Assembly: GCF_014737315.1 (NCBI RefSeq)
Contig: NZ_JPUF01000039.1
Coordinates: forward strand, 1-38,306
Origin: Treponema zioleckii
GTDB taxonomy: Bacteria; Spirochaetota; Spirochaetia; Treponematales; Treponemataceae
DNA length: 38,306 nt
Direction of reading: 5' to 3'
Shown: one piece after another, positions 21,813 to 30,892 of the stretch
Position numbering within the stretch: the stretch's first letter is position 1
Layout: each line of letters starts with the position of its first letter
The notes under the pieces: model-generated
The model's input: only the letters and a program-made list of their open reading frames with translations
The model's database searches: none
What the model was told of the DNA's origin: nothing
Position numbers and translations under genes: made by a program

Positions 21813-24794
21813 ATGAAAAAAAAGGACTTCGGAAAAATCCCTTCATTAATCGGAATCTTTATTCTTATCATTTTTTCGCTATTTTTTTATACCGTTTTGG
21901 CACGGAATATTTTCTTAAAACATGCTTTGCAGTCAATTCGTCAGAATACCGGACTTGTTTCTGTTCAGCTCGACGAATTTTTTTCTGCCAACTTAAAATC
22001 AATAAGTATGCTTGCGGGCTTTCTTGTGGACGCACTTGAAAATCCAGAATCGCTTACAAAAGAAAAACTTGCCGAAATCGAAGAAGACACAAATTTTGAT
22101 TACATTGAGATTTTTGACCTTGAAGGAAAGAACATTCAAACGTCGGAGAATCATCATTACACGGAAACTGCGGAAAGTTATGATTTTTTTGAGAACGCGC
22201 TTTCGGGGCATGAAGGCATTTGGATAAACTATTATCCAAGATTCACGGACGACGTTCTTTTGAATTTTTACATGCCAATCAAAAAAAATGGCAAAATTGC
22301 AGGAGTCTTGAACGGAGTCGTTAACGCAAAAAATCTTAATCAGTTTTTGACGCTGAATTTTTCAAATCAAAAAATTTTGGAACTCATCTGCGATTCAAAT
22401 TTAAAAATCATCACCTCAAATTCTGAAAGCTTTCAGCCGGGAACTTTGCTTGCAAATTATTCTGACAGCCGCATCGTTGAACTGCTTATTGAAAAATGGA
22501 ATAAAAATGATGATTTAGCCTTTGCGTTCAGGCAATGGCTTTCAAAAGGCGCGGCTTGCGTTTCGGCGGCGAACGAATTTGACCTTCACGTGATTCAAAT
22601 CGCTTCGCCAAAAAATGTGAACAATTATATGCAGGACATTACGATAAAAACTTTGATTGTAATTCTGTTCATAATCCTGCTGCTCGTTGCATACATTTTT
22701 TATATCATGCAGAAAAACAAGCGAAAATCTCTTCTGAGCGAAACTTCCCGCCGAAATCTTATGAACGCGCTTTCTGCGAATTTTGAAAATCTTTTTGTAG
22801 TGAACTTAAAAACGCGCGAGGTTTCTGTTTTTATCCTGGACGAAGAAATTTCCAAAAAATATACGGAGCTTTTTAAAACCGTGGATTATGACACGGGAAT
22901 TGCCCAATACATAAAAAACGAGGTTTACGGGCCGGACGCGCATCTTTGGGAAAATATCGAAACGATTGAGTCGGCTTTCCGTTTTTTTGCTGAAAAATCT
23001 GAATATACTTTTATTTACCGCGTTCTTCGGGACGGTCAGTTGCATTATTTTCAGTGCTCCCTTTTTAAGCAGTCCAAAAACATAAGCGAATTTATTGTCA
23101 TCATAAAAAATGTTGACCAGATGATTTTGACGATAAATGAAAAGACCGAATTTCAAAGCCTGCATGAAATTATGCGGTCGGGGCAGTGCAGTTTTGATTT
23201 TGACAACGGAAATAATCTCGTTGAATGCAAATGGTCAGACCCGTTCCGCCGTTTGCTGGGTTACAGCGGTGTTACCGACTTCCCGAATTTTTTTGAGTCC
23301 TGGACGAACCTTATCCACGAAGAAGATAAATCTGCGGTTCTAAAAGCTTTTTGGCGTTTTGTCCGAAGCGGAAGCTCTGCACAGCTTTTTGAGGCGGAAT
23401 GCAGAATTTTGACGAAGGAACGCGGTTACAGGTGGTTTCATTTTGCGGGAAGAATTTCTGGCCGCGAGAACGGATTTTTTAAGCATTGTCTGGGAGTTTT
23501 TGTTGATATTGACGACCAGCGCCGTCAGATGAAAAATCTGTACGCTATCGCAAAAATTTACCACACGATGTACAGCGTTGATTTGGAAACATTCAAAATC
23601 ACGGAACTTAGTTCGATTGAACTGCTAAAAAATCTGGTTGATTTGGATTCACCGGCAGACGTTCAGTTCAGAAAACTGATTCCTGAGTTTTTTGTTCCGA
23701 GCGAGGTTGCCCGGCTGATGAAGTTCGTTGATTTGACGACTCTTGCCAAACGCATGAGAGACAAGCGCACGATTTTTGGCGAGTTCATTGGAAAAATTCA
23801 TGGCTGGATTCGCGCGTCGTTTATCGCTGTGGACTGGGACGACGAGGGAAATCCTAAAAACGTGATTTTTGCGACAGAAGTTATCGACAACGAAAAACGC
23901 AAGGAAGAAAAACTCGTGAATTCCGCGAATACGGATGAGCTTACGGGCTTGGAAAATCGCCGCGCATACGATTTAAAGATAAACAATCTTGCGGAAAGCC
24001 CGCTCGGCGACGATTTTGTTTACGTTTCAATCGATGTGAATGGACTTAAAAACATCAATGACACTTACGGCCACTCTGCCGGCGACGAGCTTATTATTGG
24101 AGCTGCCGATTGCCTTAAAAAAGCCTTTGGGGATTATGGCAACGTTTACCGTGTCGGTGGCGACGAGTTTCAGGCCGTCTTGAATGCTGACGGGGAGACT
24201 CTTTCAAAGATAAAAGAAAATCTTGAAACTTTGGTTCAAAATTGGAAAGGTGATTTTGTGGAGTCGCTTTCCATTTCTTGCGGTTACGTTAGCAAGACTG
24301 ATGTTGAAGAGAAACTCTCCGAACTTTCGATTAGTGAAATTGCAAAACTTGCCGACCGACTTATGTACCGAAACAAAGCCGAGTATTACGCAAACAAGGG
24401 AATTGACCGCCGTGGGCTTGGCGAGGCCTTTAACGCGATTAGCAAGTCGTATTTGAAAATTCTCAAAATTCATCTTGCAAATGATATGTTCAATGTTCTT
24501 AAAGTTGATGAGCATGAAAAAAACGCTGAATGCGGATACGACGAACGACTTTCTGTGTGGCTGAAAGGTTTTGTGGATGCAGGTTTTGTGGAAGATAAGT
24601 TTGTTGATGAATTTTTACGGCGCACCGCCAGTCGAAATTTGCTTGACTATTTAAAAGTTCACGACACATTCACTTTTAGGTATGGAAGAAAACTGAATTC
24701 GAAATACCAGCCAGTCTTTATGGAAGTAATTAAAGCGCCAGAGTTTAGCGAAGAAAAACCTGTCTGCTTTTTGATGGTAAAAAAAGATTTTTAG
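21813..24794 (+). CDS. Transmembrane PAS-GGDEF diguanylate cyclase
   Basis: 993 residues from ATG 21813; a TTG two codons upstream is less likely. Transmembrane helix 1 (about 8-34) and helix 2 (about 275-300) enclose a periplasmic Cache-like sensor. The cytoplasmic side has a PAS fold near 450-570 (SFDFDNGNNLVECKWSDPFRRLLGY ... RWFHFAGRI) and a GGDEF domain near 700-850. The active-site loop is GGDEF at 782-786 and is intact. There is no RxxD motif five residues before it, so product inhibition through the I-site is not expected. The domain starts NTDELTGLENRRAYD. About 140 C-terminal residues form an extra region that resembles the tail of the EAL protein at 26041-28191. It makes c-di-GMP in response to an external ligand. 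Confidence 0.92.
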   Translation: MKKKDFGKIPSLIGIFILIIFSLFFYTVLARNIFLKHALQSIRQNTGLVSVQLDEFFSANLKSISMLAGFLVDALENPESLTKEKLAEIEEDTNFDYIEIFDLEGKNIQTSENHHYTETAESYDFFENALSGHEGIWINYYPRFTDDVLLNFYMPIKKNGKIAGVLNGVVNAKNLNQFLTLNFSNQKILELICDSNLKIITSNSESFQPGTLLANYSDSRIVELLIEKWNKNDDLAFAFRQWLSKGAACVSAANEFDLHVIQIASPKNVNNYMQDITIKTLIVILFIILLLVAYIFYIMQKNKRKSLLSETSRRNLMNALSANFENLFVVNLKTREVSVFILDEEISKKYTELFKTVDYDTGIAQYIKNEVYGPDAHLWENIETIESAFRFFAEKSEYTFIYRVLRDGQLHYFQCSLFKQSKNISEFIVIIKNVDQMILTINEKTEFQSLHEIMRSGQCSFDFDNGNNLVECKWSDPFRRLLGYSGVTDFPNFFESWTNLIHEEDKSAVLKAFWRFVRSGSSAQLFEAECRILTKERGYRWFHFAGRISGRENGFFKHCLGVFVDIDDQRRQMKNLYAIAKIYHTMYSVDLETFKITELSSIELLKNLVDLDSPADVQFRKLIPEFFVPSEVARLMKFVDLTTLAKRMRDKRTIFGEFIGKIHGWIRASFIAVDWDDEGNPKNVIFATEVIDNEKRKEEKLVNSANTDELTGLENRRAYDLKINNLAESPLGDDFVYVSIDVNGLKNINDTYGHSAGDELIIGAADCLKKAFGDYGNVYRVGGDEFQAVLNADGETLSKIKENLETLVQNWKGDFVESLSISCGYVSKTDVEEKLSELSISEIAKLADRLMYRNKAEYYANKGIDRRGLGEAFNAISKSYLKILKIHLANDMFNVLKVDEHEKNAECGYDERLSVWLKGFVDAGFVEDKFVDEFLRRTASRNLLDYLKVHDTFTFRYGRKLNSKYQPVFMEVIKAPEFSEEKPVCFLMVKKDF

Positions 24795-24795
24795 C

Positions 24796-24905
24796 AAGAT
24801 TCCCGTATTGAGCACGGGAATGACAAACTGCACCGCGGCGGTTGAGACTAATCCTTTGGATGTTTCGACAAGTTCAATCACCAAAGCTTTGTAGTTCTTA
24901 GCCTC
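24796..24905. repeat. Composite intergenic repeats
   Basis: Contains a simple hairpin (GATTCCCGT...ACGGGAATGAC) and then GGCGGTTGAG...CACCGCCG, an inverted repeat spanning about 75 bases. It lies between the convergent cyclase and 24928-25680 genes, so it may also end both transcripts. Confidence 0.6.
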
Positions 24906-24927
24906 TCTCCACCGCCGCAAAAGAAAA

Positions 24928-25680
24928 CTACAATTCGTATTCAGTTTCTGTGCCGTCTACAAAAAAGAGTTTTACCTTCGTAACTTTGATTTTCTTAATC
25001 GATGCATTCGTCCACAAAACGCCCGTAGCCGACTTGTAAGTTTCACCGTCTTTTGTAGGTTCAACTGTTTTTACGGTCTGCTCGGAGCGGCCTGTGCGTT
25101 CGCAAGTCATCGTTTCGCCTTTTACGTTCTGCGGGAGCAAGGTGAGCGAAACTGCGCTAATATCTTTGCCAGAAATATTCGTAAACTCAAAGTCAACCGA
25201 AATATCATCGCTTACGGCTGCGTCTTTGCGTTTTTGAACGCTTGCGCTTACGCCCGAAAGTGGTCTTACCGGTTTTACGTAGCTTGCCGTAATGTAAATC
25301 AAATCGTCTTTTGTAGAAAGTTCAAATTTTGTTTCAAGCTGAGTTTTAGAAGTCGTGTAGGCAAAATACTGGAATTTTGAAACTGAAGTGAGCTTGAACT
25401 GCAAAAGTTTATCCAAAAGATCGGAATCATTGTATTTTTTGAGTTTTGACGTTCCGAATTTTTTCCAGCTCTTGATTTCTTCGTCGTAAACAAAGAACGT
25501 AAAATCAATCTTTTCGGTAGTTTTGTTCACGGTTTTGATGTTTGAGTAAACGTCGGTCAACTCTTTTGCATCAAATACCTTCCATGATTTGTCTTTGTAC
25601 GCTGGAATTTCTGCTGAAACTGAAAAACATGCAGTTGCTGCGATGAGCGCACCTGCAAGAATCGTAAGTATTTTTTTCAT
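24928..25680 (-). CDS. Secreted protein of unknown function
   Basis: 250 residues with a strong AGGAGGA ribosome site ten bases upstream. The signal peptide ends near VSAEIP (signal peptidase I type; no lipobox Cys). The mature protein starts with a Trp-containing segment (KSWKVFDAKELTDVYSNI) and continues as an alternating beta/loop protein. Around residues 150-190 it has an FEFTNISGKDISAVSLTLLP strand pair, reminiscent of immunoglobulin-like or FxLYD-type domains in which a free NxS/G strand is followed by a conserved hydrophobic run. A second such module is KKIKVTKVKLFFVDGTE. It lies between the two c-di-GMP genes but points the opposite way to the cyclase. The role is unknown. Confidence 0.7.
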   Translation of the reverse strand: MKKILTILAGALIAATACFSVSAEIPAYKDKSWKVFDAKELTDVYSNIKTVNKTTEKIDFTFFVYDEEIKSWKKFGTSKLKKYNDSDLLDKLLQFKLTSVSKFQYFAYTTSKTQLETKFELSTKDDLIYITASYVKPVRPLSGVSASVQKRKDAAVSDDISVDFEFTNISGKDISAVSLTLLPQNVKGETMTCERTGRSEQTVKTVEPTKDGETYKSATGVLWTNASIKKIKVTKVKLFFVDGTETEYEL

Positions 25681-25705
25681 TTGGATTGTGTCCTCCTAAA
25701 TTTTT

Positions 25706-25918
25706 ATTAGGTTGAATGTCGAGTTTTTTAATCAGCTTAAAAAATGCGTCCACTACCAGAAAAGCGCGTCTTTTTTGTCATGGCTGAAGGTAAGTGGAAT
25801 CCGACTGCGCTCGTTTCACTCGCTTGCGAACCTTCAGAATGACAAATCAGCCGCTTGCTTTTCTTCTCGTTACCGCATTTTTTCATTTTGTCTTGAAACT
25901 CGAAATTGAGCCTATTAA
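25706..25918. repeat. TIR-bounded element enclosing NP5
   Basis: The ends carry related inverted repeats: AGGTTGAATGTCGAGTTTT at the left, and at the right the reverse complement AGGCTCAATTTCGAGTTTC. The interior holds NP5. It has no coding capacity. It looks like a MITE-like unit; the same ends bound 35185-35358. Confidence 0.55.
25771..25846 (-). repeat. Palindromic element, copy NP5
   Basis: On the minus strand: TTTGTCAT-T-CTGAAGGT pairing with ACCTTCAG-CC-ATGACAAA, inner tip CGAGT-GAA-ACGAG. The arms differ from every other copy yet pair perfectly. It lies in the leader region of the 24928-25680 gene, in its structured orientation. Confidence 0.85.
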
Positions 25919-25941
25919 TTTTAGTATATCGAATAACTGTC

Positions 25942-26025
25942 TGTCATGCTGAATTCATCTCAGCATCTTGCTTACTGAAATATCTTCGGAGCGCAGATTT
26001 TGAAATAAATTCGGAATGACGGACA
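25942..26025. repeat. Two GA-hairpin-GAC elements
   Basis: GTCATGCTGAATTC...CAGCATC and a weaker ATTTTGAAATAAATTCGGAATGAC follow each other in opposite orientations, downstream of the EAL gene (26041-28191, minus). Confidence 0.6.
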
Positions 26026-26040
26026 GTTGATATTTTATTT

Positions 26041-28191
26041 TTAATCTTCAATTTTTGAAACACTAAGATTCATATATAAATCAGTTGTTTCCTTGATTTT
26101 AAAGAGATCCATCGTCATTTTCATTTTTGTCGGAACACCGTGGTAATTCCTTAAGTATTCCAGCGTGCGTGTTGATGTGTTGCCAATGAAGGTCTTCATC
26201 AAGAAAAACGGGTCTACGAACGAAAGATATGCATATTTGTATTCTGGCAGAATAAAATTTTCTGCAAGGTATCGGCATTCATCAAAATATGATTTTTTTA
26301 TGCAACCAGTCTCGCTCAACCACGAACCATTTTGGTGAGTGTTGATTGTGGCGTTCTTCGTAATATTGACCACAAAATTGTAAATCGGTAATTTTTTTTC
26401 CTTTTCGATGAAATTTTCCACATAACTTTCTGCCGTGCGGATTGCAATTTCATTCAGTTCAGATTCTGTGTGCTCGGTCTGCTTTTCTGTTTCTTCAAAC
26501 AATTTCTTTTCAAAGTCGTCAATAGGAAGCGGTTTTGAAAAAAAATATCCCTGAATGTTTTCGCATTGCAAATTTTTTAAAAAATCCACTTGATTCTGAT
26601 TCTCAACACCCTCCGCAGTTACAGTCATTCCTAGCTCATGGGCGAGCGTTACGATGTGCTCAATAACTTTGTCGCCGCCGTAATTTCCAATATAGTCAAT
26701 AAGGCTCTTGTCGAGTTTGAGTGTTTCAAAGTGGAGCGAGTTGAGTGCAGAAAGGGACGAATAGCCGGAACCAAAGTCGTCCATGTGCAATGAGAATCCT
26801 GCGTTAAAAAAACTGTCGGTAATCGATTTTATTTCGTCGTTGTTTATCGCTGCCGATTCCGTGATTTCAATCGGAACCAATCCCGTCTCGATTCCGATTT
26901 CGTTTATAATCCATTTGTAGGTTTTTACAAGGTTCTTAAAATAGAGACTTGCCCGCGAAAGATTAATAGAAATCGGTACGATATGCTTTTTTGCTTCAAG
27001 CCAATGTTTTTGTTGCTGGCACACGTTTCTAAAAACATATTCGTCCAGCACGCGAATCATGCCGTTCCGCTCAAAAAGCGGAATAAACTCGTTCGGCGGG
27101 ACGATTTTGCCGTCTCGTACCCAGCGGACCAACGCTTCGGCTCCAATAAGCTTTTTTGTCTGCGGATTGTATTTTGGCTGAAAATAGATTTTGAAATCTT
27201 TTTTTGCGATTGCGGTTTCAAAATTATCTTCCATCATTTTTTCTGCAATAAGTTTTGCTGTGTCCTGCGGACTGAAAAATGCGTAATTTTCGTTCTGTAA
27301 GTTGTGAACGTTTTGTTTTGCGACGACGGCTTCGTTAAAAACTTGTTCGATTTTTAGCGAAGGTTGCCAATATGAAACTCCAAAGAACGGCGCAAATTGA
27401 GGAACGTCAAGCTCACCCGCCATGAGCGAGGTTGCGAGGGTGATATTTTTCATAAGGCTTTTTACGGCTTCTTTGTCATCCGTCTGCACAAAAAGTATGT
27501 AGTGATTAGCGTTTATATGGGCTGCAAGGTCTTCTTTGTTGATTGTCGCTCTTATGCAGTTCCATACAGCCCGGATTACCTCATCGCCCTTGCTGATTCC
27601 GCATACGGAATTTATTATGTTAAACGAACTTATATCAACCGAGATGATGTAGCCGCATGTTTGTCGTTCGTTCAGTTCTTTTTGAAAATAATGATAGTTG
27701 TGGTCGTTCGTAACTTGGTCTATAAAAGCGAGTTTTTCTGTTTCCCTTTTCTTTGTGCTTTCAAGTTCAAGCTGTTTGCTGGTGCAATCTTTCATAATAA
27801 CGAGCGTGAGAATGTCGTCGTTTTCGTCTTTGAACAGAATGAATGTCGTGTTTATGTAAATTTTTTTGTTCAGCTCGTTGAACGTCCAAAAATTCACTTC
27901 CTGCGAAAAAATTCCCCTCTTAAAATTTTCGAGGAGTTTTCGCTGTATGTTTGTGTAAAAATCAATGTTTTCTTTTTGTTCAATAGATATTTTTTTGTCG
28001 CATAAAGTTTTTATCAATTCGGAAAACGAGCATGGGCAAGAAAATCCGTACCTGCTGAGGGCTGAATAGGAATATCCGTCACCTTTTATCGTAACATCTG
28101 ACTCAATCAGATTTTTTGAGACATTTGCATAAAAATATGAAATGGCATCCGATATGAATGCCTGAAAAGCTAGTTTTTCAAAATTCTGCAC
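26041..28191 (-). CDS. c-di-GMP phosphodiesterase with degenerate GGDEF and EAL domains
   Basis: 716 residues from a GTG start with a weak AAGG site. N-terminal PAS-like region (1-145, INTTFILFKDENDDILTLVIMKD), then a degenerate GGDEF domain (about 155-315) whose signature loop reads NANHY, so it is not a cyclase. The EAL domain (about 330-580) looks active: EAL at 352-354, SINLS metal-binding Asn, ITES, DDFGSGYSSL, KLDKS, AEGVEN and QGYFFSKPL, covering the metal ligands, the general-base Glu and the conserved Lys. The C-terminal ~130 residues form an accessory domain resembling that of the cyclase upstream. No membrane segment is seen, so it is cytoplasmic. It hydrolyses c-di-GMP and probably opposes the neighbouring cyclase. 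Confidence 0.92.
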   Translation of the reverse strand: MQNFEKLAFQAFISDAISYFYANVSKNLIESDVTIKGDGYSYSALSRYGFSCPCSFSELIKTLCDKKISIEQKENIDFYTNIQRKLLENFKRGIFSQEVNFWTFNELNKKIYINTTFILFKDENDDILTLVIMKDCTSKQLELESTKKRETEKLAFIDQVTNDHNYHYFQKELNERQTCGYIISVDISSFNIINSVCGISKGDEVIRAVWNCIRATINKEDLAAHINANHYILFVQTDDKEAVKSLMKNITLATSLMAGELDVPQFAPFFGVSYWQPSLKIEQVFNEAVVAKQNVHNLQNENYAFFSPQDTAKLIAEKMMEDNFETAIAKKDFKIYFQPKYNPQTKKLIGAEALVRWVRDGKIVPPNEFIPLFERNGMIRVLDEYVFRNVCQQQKHWLEAKKHIVPISINLSRASLYFKNLVKTYKWIINEIGIETGLVPIEITESAAINNDEIKSITDSFFNAGFSLHMDDFGSGYSSLSALNSLHFETLKLDKSLIDYIGNYGGDKVIEHIVTLAHELGMTVTAEGVENQNQVDFLKNLQCENIQGYFFSKPLPIDDFEKKLFEETEKQTEHTESELNEIAIRTAESYVENFIEKEKKLPIYNFVVNITKNATINTHQNGSWLSETGCIKKSYFDECRYLAENFILPEYKYAYLSFVDPFFLMKTFIGNTSTRTLEYLRNYHGVPTKMKMTMDLFKIKETTDLYMNLSVSKIED

Positions 28192-28284
28192 TTTAGAACC
28201 TTAAAAAATAGTATAACATATTTTCAGATTTTTTTCACGAAATGTTTTTTATTTATCCAGGGACTCCGCATTATGAACTTACAG

Positions 28285-28445
28285 GGGTAAAAAAAATTGT
28301 CTGCACTATCGTAAACAATCTACAGTGACTTCCTTAGTTTTGTTTGCAAAACTGATAGGAACGACGAAAACTGTTATGCAGATTGAAAGCAAAATATTTT
28401 CGCTCTCGGTCCGACAATTTTTTAGTCAGTTTGCCCATAATGCAA
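28285..28445. repeat. AAAAAATTGTC long inverted repeat
   Basis: Outer arms GGGTAAAAAAAATTGTC / GACAATTTTTTAGTCAGTTTGCCC with smaller internal palindromes. The right arm with CGGTCCGACAATTTT and GCTCTCGG resembles the motif at 7925-7965 in reverse. Confidence 0.6.
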
Positions 28446-28499
28446 AATCCCTATTTATTTAGCTATCCGCGATTCCGAATTTGTTTAGGCCTTTGTAGT

Positions 28500-28562
28500 A
28501 GCTTTAAAATAAGAGACCCCGAAACAAAGCGACTGCTACTGCAGTCGAGTTCGGGGTGACGT
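28500..28562 (+). repeat. Two-storey GA-hairpin-GAC element
   Basis: Outer ACCCCGAA/TTCGGGGT encloses CGACTGC-TACT-GCAGTCG, with the family's ACAAAG and AG joints and terminal GAC. Both stems differ from the copies at 2689, 3677 and 35263 but remain paired. Confidence 0.8.
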
Positions 28563-28629
28563 CTGCAAAATAGTTTGGGAATAGCCTTTCGAAAGATTCT
28601 ATTTAAAGAATCTTAAAGAATCGGTTGTT

Positions 28630-29526
28630 TTACTTTAAGCGTTCGATTTCGGCATGTTGTTCGTCGAACTTTGCCATAATGCTGTCCATAACGGCCTGTT
28701 TTGGGTCTGGGCAATCTTCTGGCAATGTCGCAAGGTAATCTTTTCGGTATTGCTTGCAGTCGATTACCGGGCTTGCCGCAAAAATCTGAACGGCCGGCTC
28801 GATTTGGTCTGCGAGCATATCGTCTGGATTGTTCATGTCTATAGAAAGGCAGCTTCCGTTGATTGTTACGAGAATCATAATGTCGAACATGCGGAGATAA
28901 GAATCAATCTCTTTAAGTCCGCGTTTTGTCTCAGGATGCCCAGGTCGGTATCGTGTTCCGCTTGGGAAAACGAGAATCACTTCGCCGTCGCGCTTGCATT
29001 TGTCCATTGCGCGCATTGCCGCAAGGTTTATGGTTCTTGCCTTTTTTTCCTCTTCTTTTTTCTCTTCCTCGCTCTGTGCATTTGCCTCGGCTTTTGTCAG
29101 TGAGCGTGTCGGATAAATTACGACCCTGGTAAAACTCTCTGCAAAGGCACGGACAAAAGGGTTTTCTTCGTTTAGCTTCATTCCTGCGATTGCAACGATT
29201 CTCTTAGAAAAATCTTTTCCGTCTTCCCCCAAGTCGTGCTCAAGGAGATAGCATAAAGCTGGCAGGTCTGTGTTCGCGTAGTGCTCCATAAGGATAAGAC
29301 CATGCTTACCGGCTTTTACCTGTTCAAAAAAATTCTTGAAGTTTTCTTTGCCTTCAAGACGGCTTCCCTCTGCCATATTTTCGGCTACGAGTATGTCCAT
29401 ATATTTTCTTGTGTTTTCGTTTGCTTTTTGATAAACGTTGGTTTCGTCAATTTTTGCTGCCGCATGAGAATATTCGGCTAACTGCTTGAACATTTCACCA
29501 TATTTTTCACGAATTGAAGGTGCCAT
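28630..29526 (-). CDS. Glycerol-3-phosphate/lysophosphatidate acyltransferase family protein
   Basis: 298 residues with a GAGGAAAG ribosome site. The acyltransferase HX4D motif is EHYANTD (H82, D87). The later FPSGTRYRPG (187-196) corresponds to the glycerol-phosphate binding block, and KRGLKEID follows. The block VAIAGMKLNEENPFVRAFAESFTRVVIYP fits the soluble plant/chlamydial-type GPAT (ATS1-like) layout better than short PlsC proteins. There is no transmembrane segment. A charged insertion (about 148-165) precedes the third motif. It probably performs the first or second acylation in phospholipid synthesis; which of the two is not decided. It is monocistronic, reading away from thrS. Confidence 0.8.
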   Translation of the reverse strand: MAPSIREKYGEMFKQLAEYSHAAAKIDETNVYQKANENTRKYMDILVAENMAEGSRLEGKENFKNFFEQVKAGKHGLILMEHYANTDLPALCYLLEHDLGEDGKDFSKRIVAIAGMKLNEENPFVRAFAESFTRVVIYPTRSLTKAEANAQSEEEKKEEEKKARTINLAAMRAMDKCKRDGEVILVFPSGTRYRPGHPETKRGLKEIDSYLRMFDIMILVTINGSCLSIDMNNPDDMLADQIEPAVQIFAASPVIDCKQYRKDYLATLPEDCPDPKQAVMDSIMAKFDEQHAEIERLK

Positions 29527-29880
29527 AACTTTCCTCTGGTTTCCTCTGATTTTGTAAAATATCTTTATATTTTATGTTTCAAAATTAATTTTATCAATAT
29601 AAGGACTGAAAAATTATCTTTTTGATATTGATTGTCCGTAAAAATCTTTATGAGTAAAAAACGCATTGAATGTCTGTAAATACGATAAAGAACTTTAAAA
29701 TGTAAATAAAGCTAAAGAATAGTTAAAAACAGGATGAAATGTGAGGATAATTTGAAAAAGTAAAATTTTTGGCTTTATAAAAAATAATTAATTAATGCGG
29801 GATTTTCTGAAAAAATCTTAAATTTTACAGAAAATACTAAATATTTCTCCTGTTATTTTTGATTTTTCTTCTTTATTTTT
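29527..29880. other. AT-rich gap without recognised genes
   Basis: Very AT-rich, holding the acyltransferase promoter region somewhere near 29540-29600. No ORF, hairpin or repeat of note was seen before the direct repeat that starts at 29881. Confidence 0.6.
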
Positions 29881-30128
29881 AAAATGATTTTTTTTGATCG
29901 TTCAAAATTGTAAGGAAATTCCGAAATTTTCTAGAAACTTTTAATTGGTTATTTTTTTTGAAGAAAAATATTTTTTAAATTTTGCAAAGAAACATAAAGT
30001 TATGGTCATGAATGTCAAATATTTCTTGACTTTTCATAAGGTTTTTCATTTGCAGAATTCTGAGAATTGTAAAGATTTCTTAAATATGCGGGATTTTTGT
30101 AAAAACTGCGAGGTCGGTTTAGAAAAAA
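29881..30128. repeat. 248-bp direct repeat, copy 1
   Basis: Near-identical to 31070-31316, with about six differences, two of them T-run lengths. It follows immediately after the terminator of the 30263-30817 gene. A short open frame across both copies (from an internal ATG, ending in CKNCEVGLEK) is preserved but has no ribosome site. The duplication is certain; its role is not. Confidence 0.9.
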
Positions 30129-30161
30129 TAAGCCTGGCAGAATTAAAGAACTGACAGGCTT
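30122..30161 (-). terminator. Terminator of the YD-like repeat gene
   Basis: On the minus strand, AAGCCTG-CAG / CTG-CAGGCTT hairpin followed by ATTTTTT. It is about 100 bases beyond the stop at 30263; the T-run is the edge of the direct repeat. Confidence 0.7.
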
Positions 30162-30262
30162 GGGGCTGGCGGTTAACCAATTTGCGATTCTTTTTGAAGG
30201 GCGTGTTCCTGCTTTTTAATTAAACTCTGCCATTTACACAGAAAATTTTACAAGGTCGTGCT

Positions 30263-30817
30263 TCACAGTCTAGTGTATTCTATACTATGGATTATATTAC
30301 CCTTTGAATCGCATTCAAATTCTTGCCAATATTCATAACCATCTGAGTCTTTGTGATGGAGTATATTACCCATTGAATCGTACCACTCTTCTTCACCGTC
30401 TGAGTTTTTGTAGTGGATTTTATTACCCTTTGAATCATATTCAAACCATTTTTCATGACCATTTGAGCCTTTTGAATGGAGTATATTACCCATTGAATCG
30501 TACCACTTTTCATGGCCATCTGAGTCTTTGGAATGGATTATATTGTTCTTTGAATCGTATTCAAACCATTGTTCATGACCGTCTGAGTCTTTGGAATGGA
30601 TTATATTGTTCTTTGAATCGTATTCAAACCATTGTTCATGACCATCTGGGTTTTTTGAATGGATTAAATTACCCTTTGAATCGTATTCAAACCACCATTC
30701 TGTTTTATCTACCCATATTCCTGAGTCGCCTTTTCTTTCCCAAAAAAATTTTTCTGCAAATAAGAATGTATAGAAACAACAAAATAAAATTGCAAATGAC
30801 AGTTTCTTTAGTTTCAT
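30263..30817 (-). CDS. Secreted YD/RHS-like tandem-repeat protein
   Basis: 184 residues with an AAGGA ribosome site. The signal peptide ends around FLFAEKF. From about residue 38 to the end there are seven tandem units of 19-21 residues. The long form is WFEYDSKGNxIHSKxSDGHE and the short form lacks two residues (WYDSMGNILHSK). The aromatic-Gly-Asn pattern resembles YD/RHS-type repeats, which build beta-sheet shells or bind carbohydrate; here there are too few units for a shell. Two adjacent long units are identical, so the repeat number can change by recombination. The gene sits between two 248-bp direct repeats and next to a GC-rich palindromic element, giving it a cassette-like context. 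The function is unknown. Confidence 0.75.
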   Translation of the reverse strand: MKLKKLSFAILFCCFYTFLFAEKFFWERKGDSGIWVDKTEWWFEYDSKGNLIHSKNPDGHEQWFEYDSKNNIIHSKDSDGHEQWFEYDSKNNIIHSKDSDGHEKWYDSMGNILHSKGSNGHEKWFEYDSKGNKIHYKNSDGEEEWYDSMGNILHHKDSDGYEYWQEFECDSKGNIIHSIEYTRL

Positions 30818-30892
30818 AATAGATCCTTCTTCTTTTTAGGCTTCTGTTTTACAGAAAAAAGTTTACCTTAAAAATTCCACAACTCAAATACC

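Noticed and set aside
27397-28005. 202-residue plus-strand ORF
   Set aside because: It is antisense to the GGDEF/EAL protein, whose minus-strand frame has all catalytic motifs.
29945-30154. 69-residue ORF across the first 248-bp direct repeat
   Set aside because: The matching upstream part is frameshifted in the second copy by a T-run difference, there is no ribosome site, and both substitutions in the shared downstream part change residues. It is treated as repeat DNA, although the shared 40-codon tail is noted.
30304-30819. 171-residue plus-strand ORF opposite the YD-like repeat gene
   Set aside because: It is the antisense of a tandem repeat with strong codon periodicity on the other strand; the minus-strand product has a signal peptide and ribosome site.
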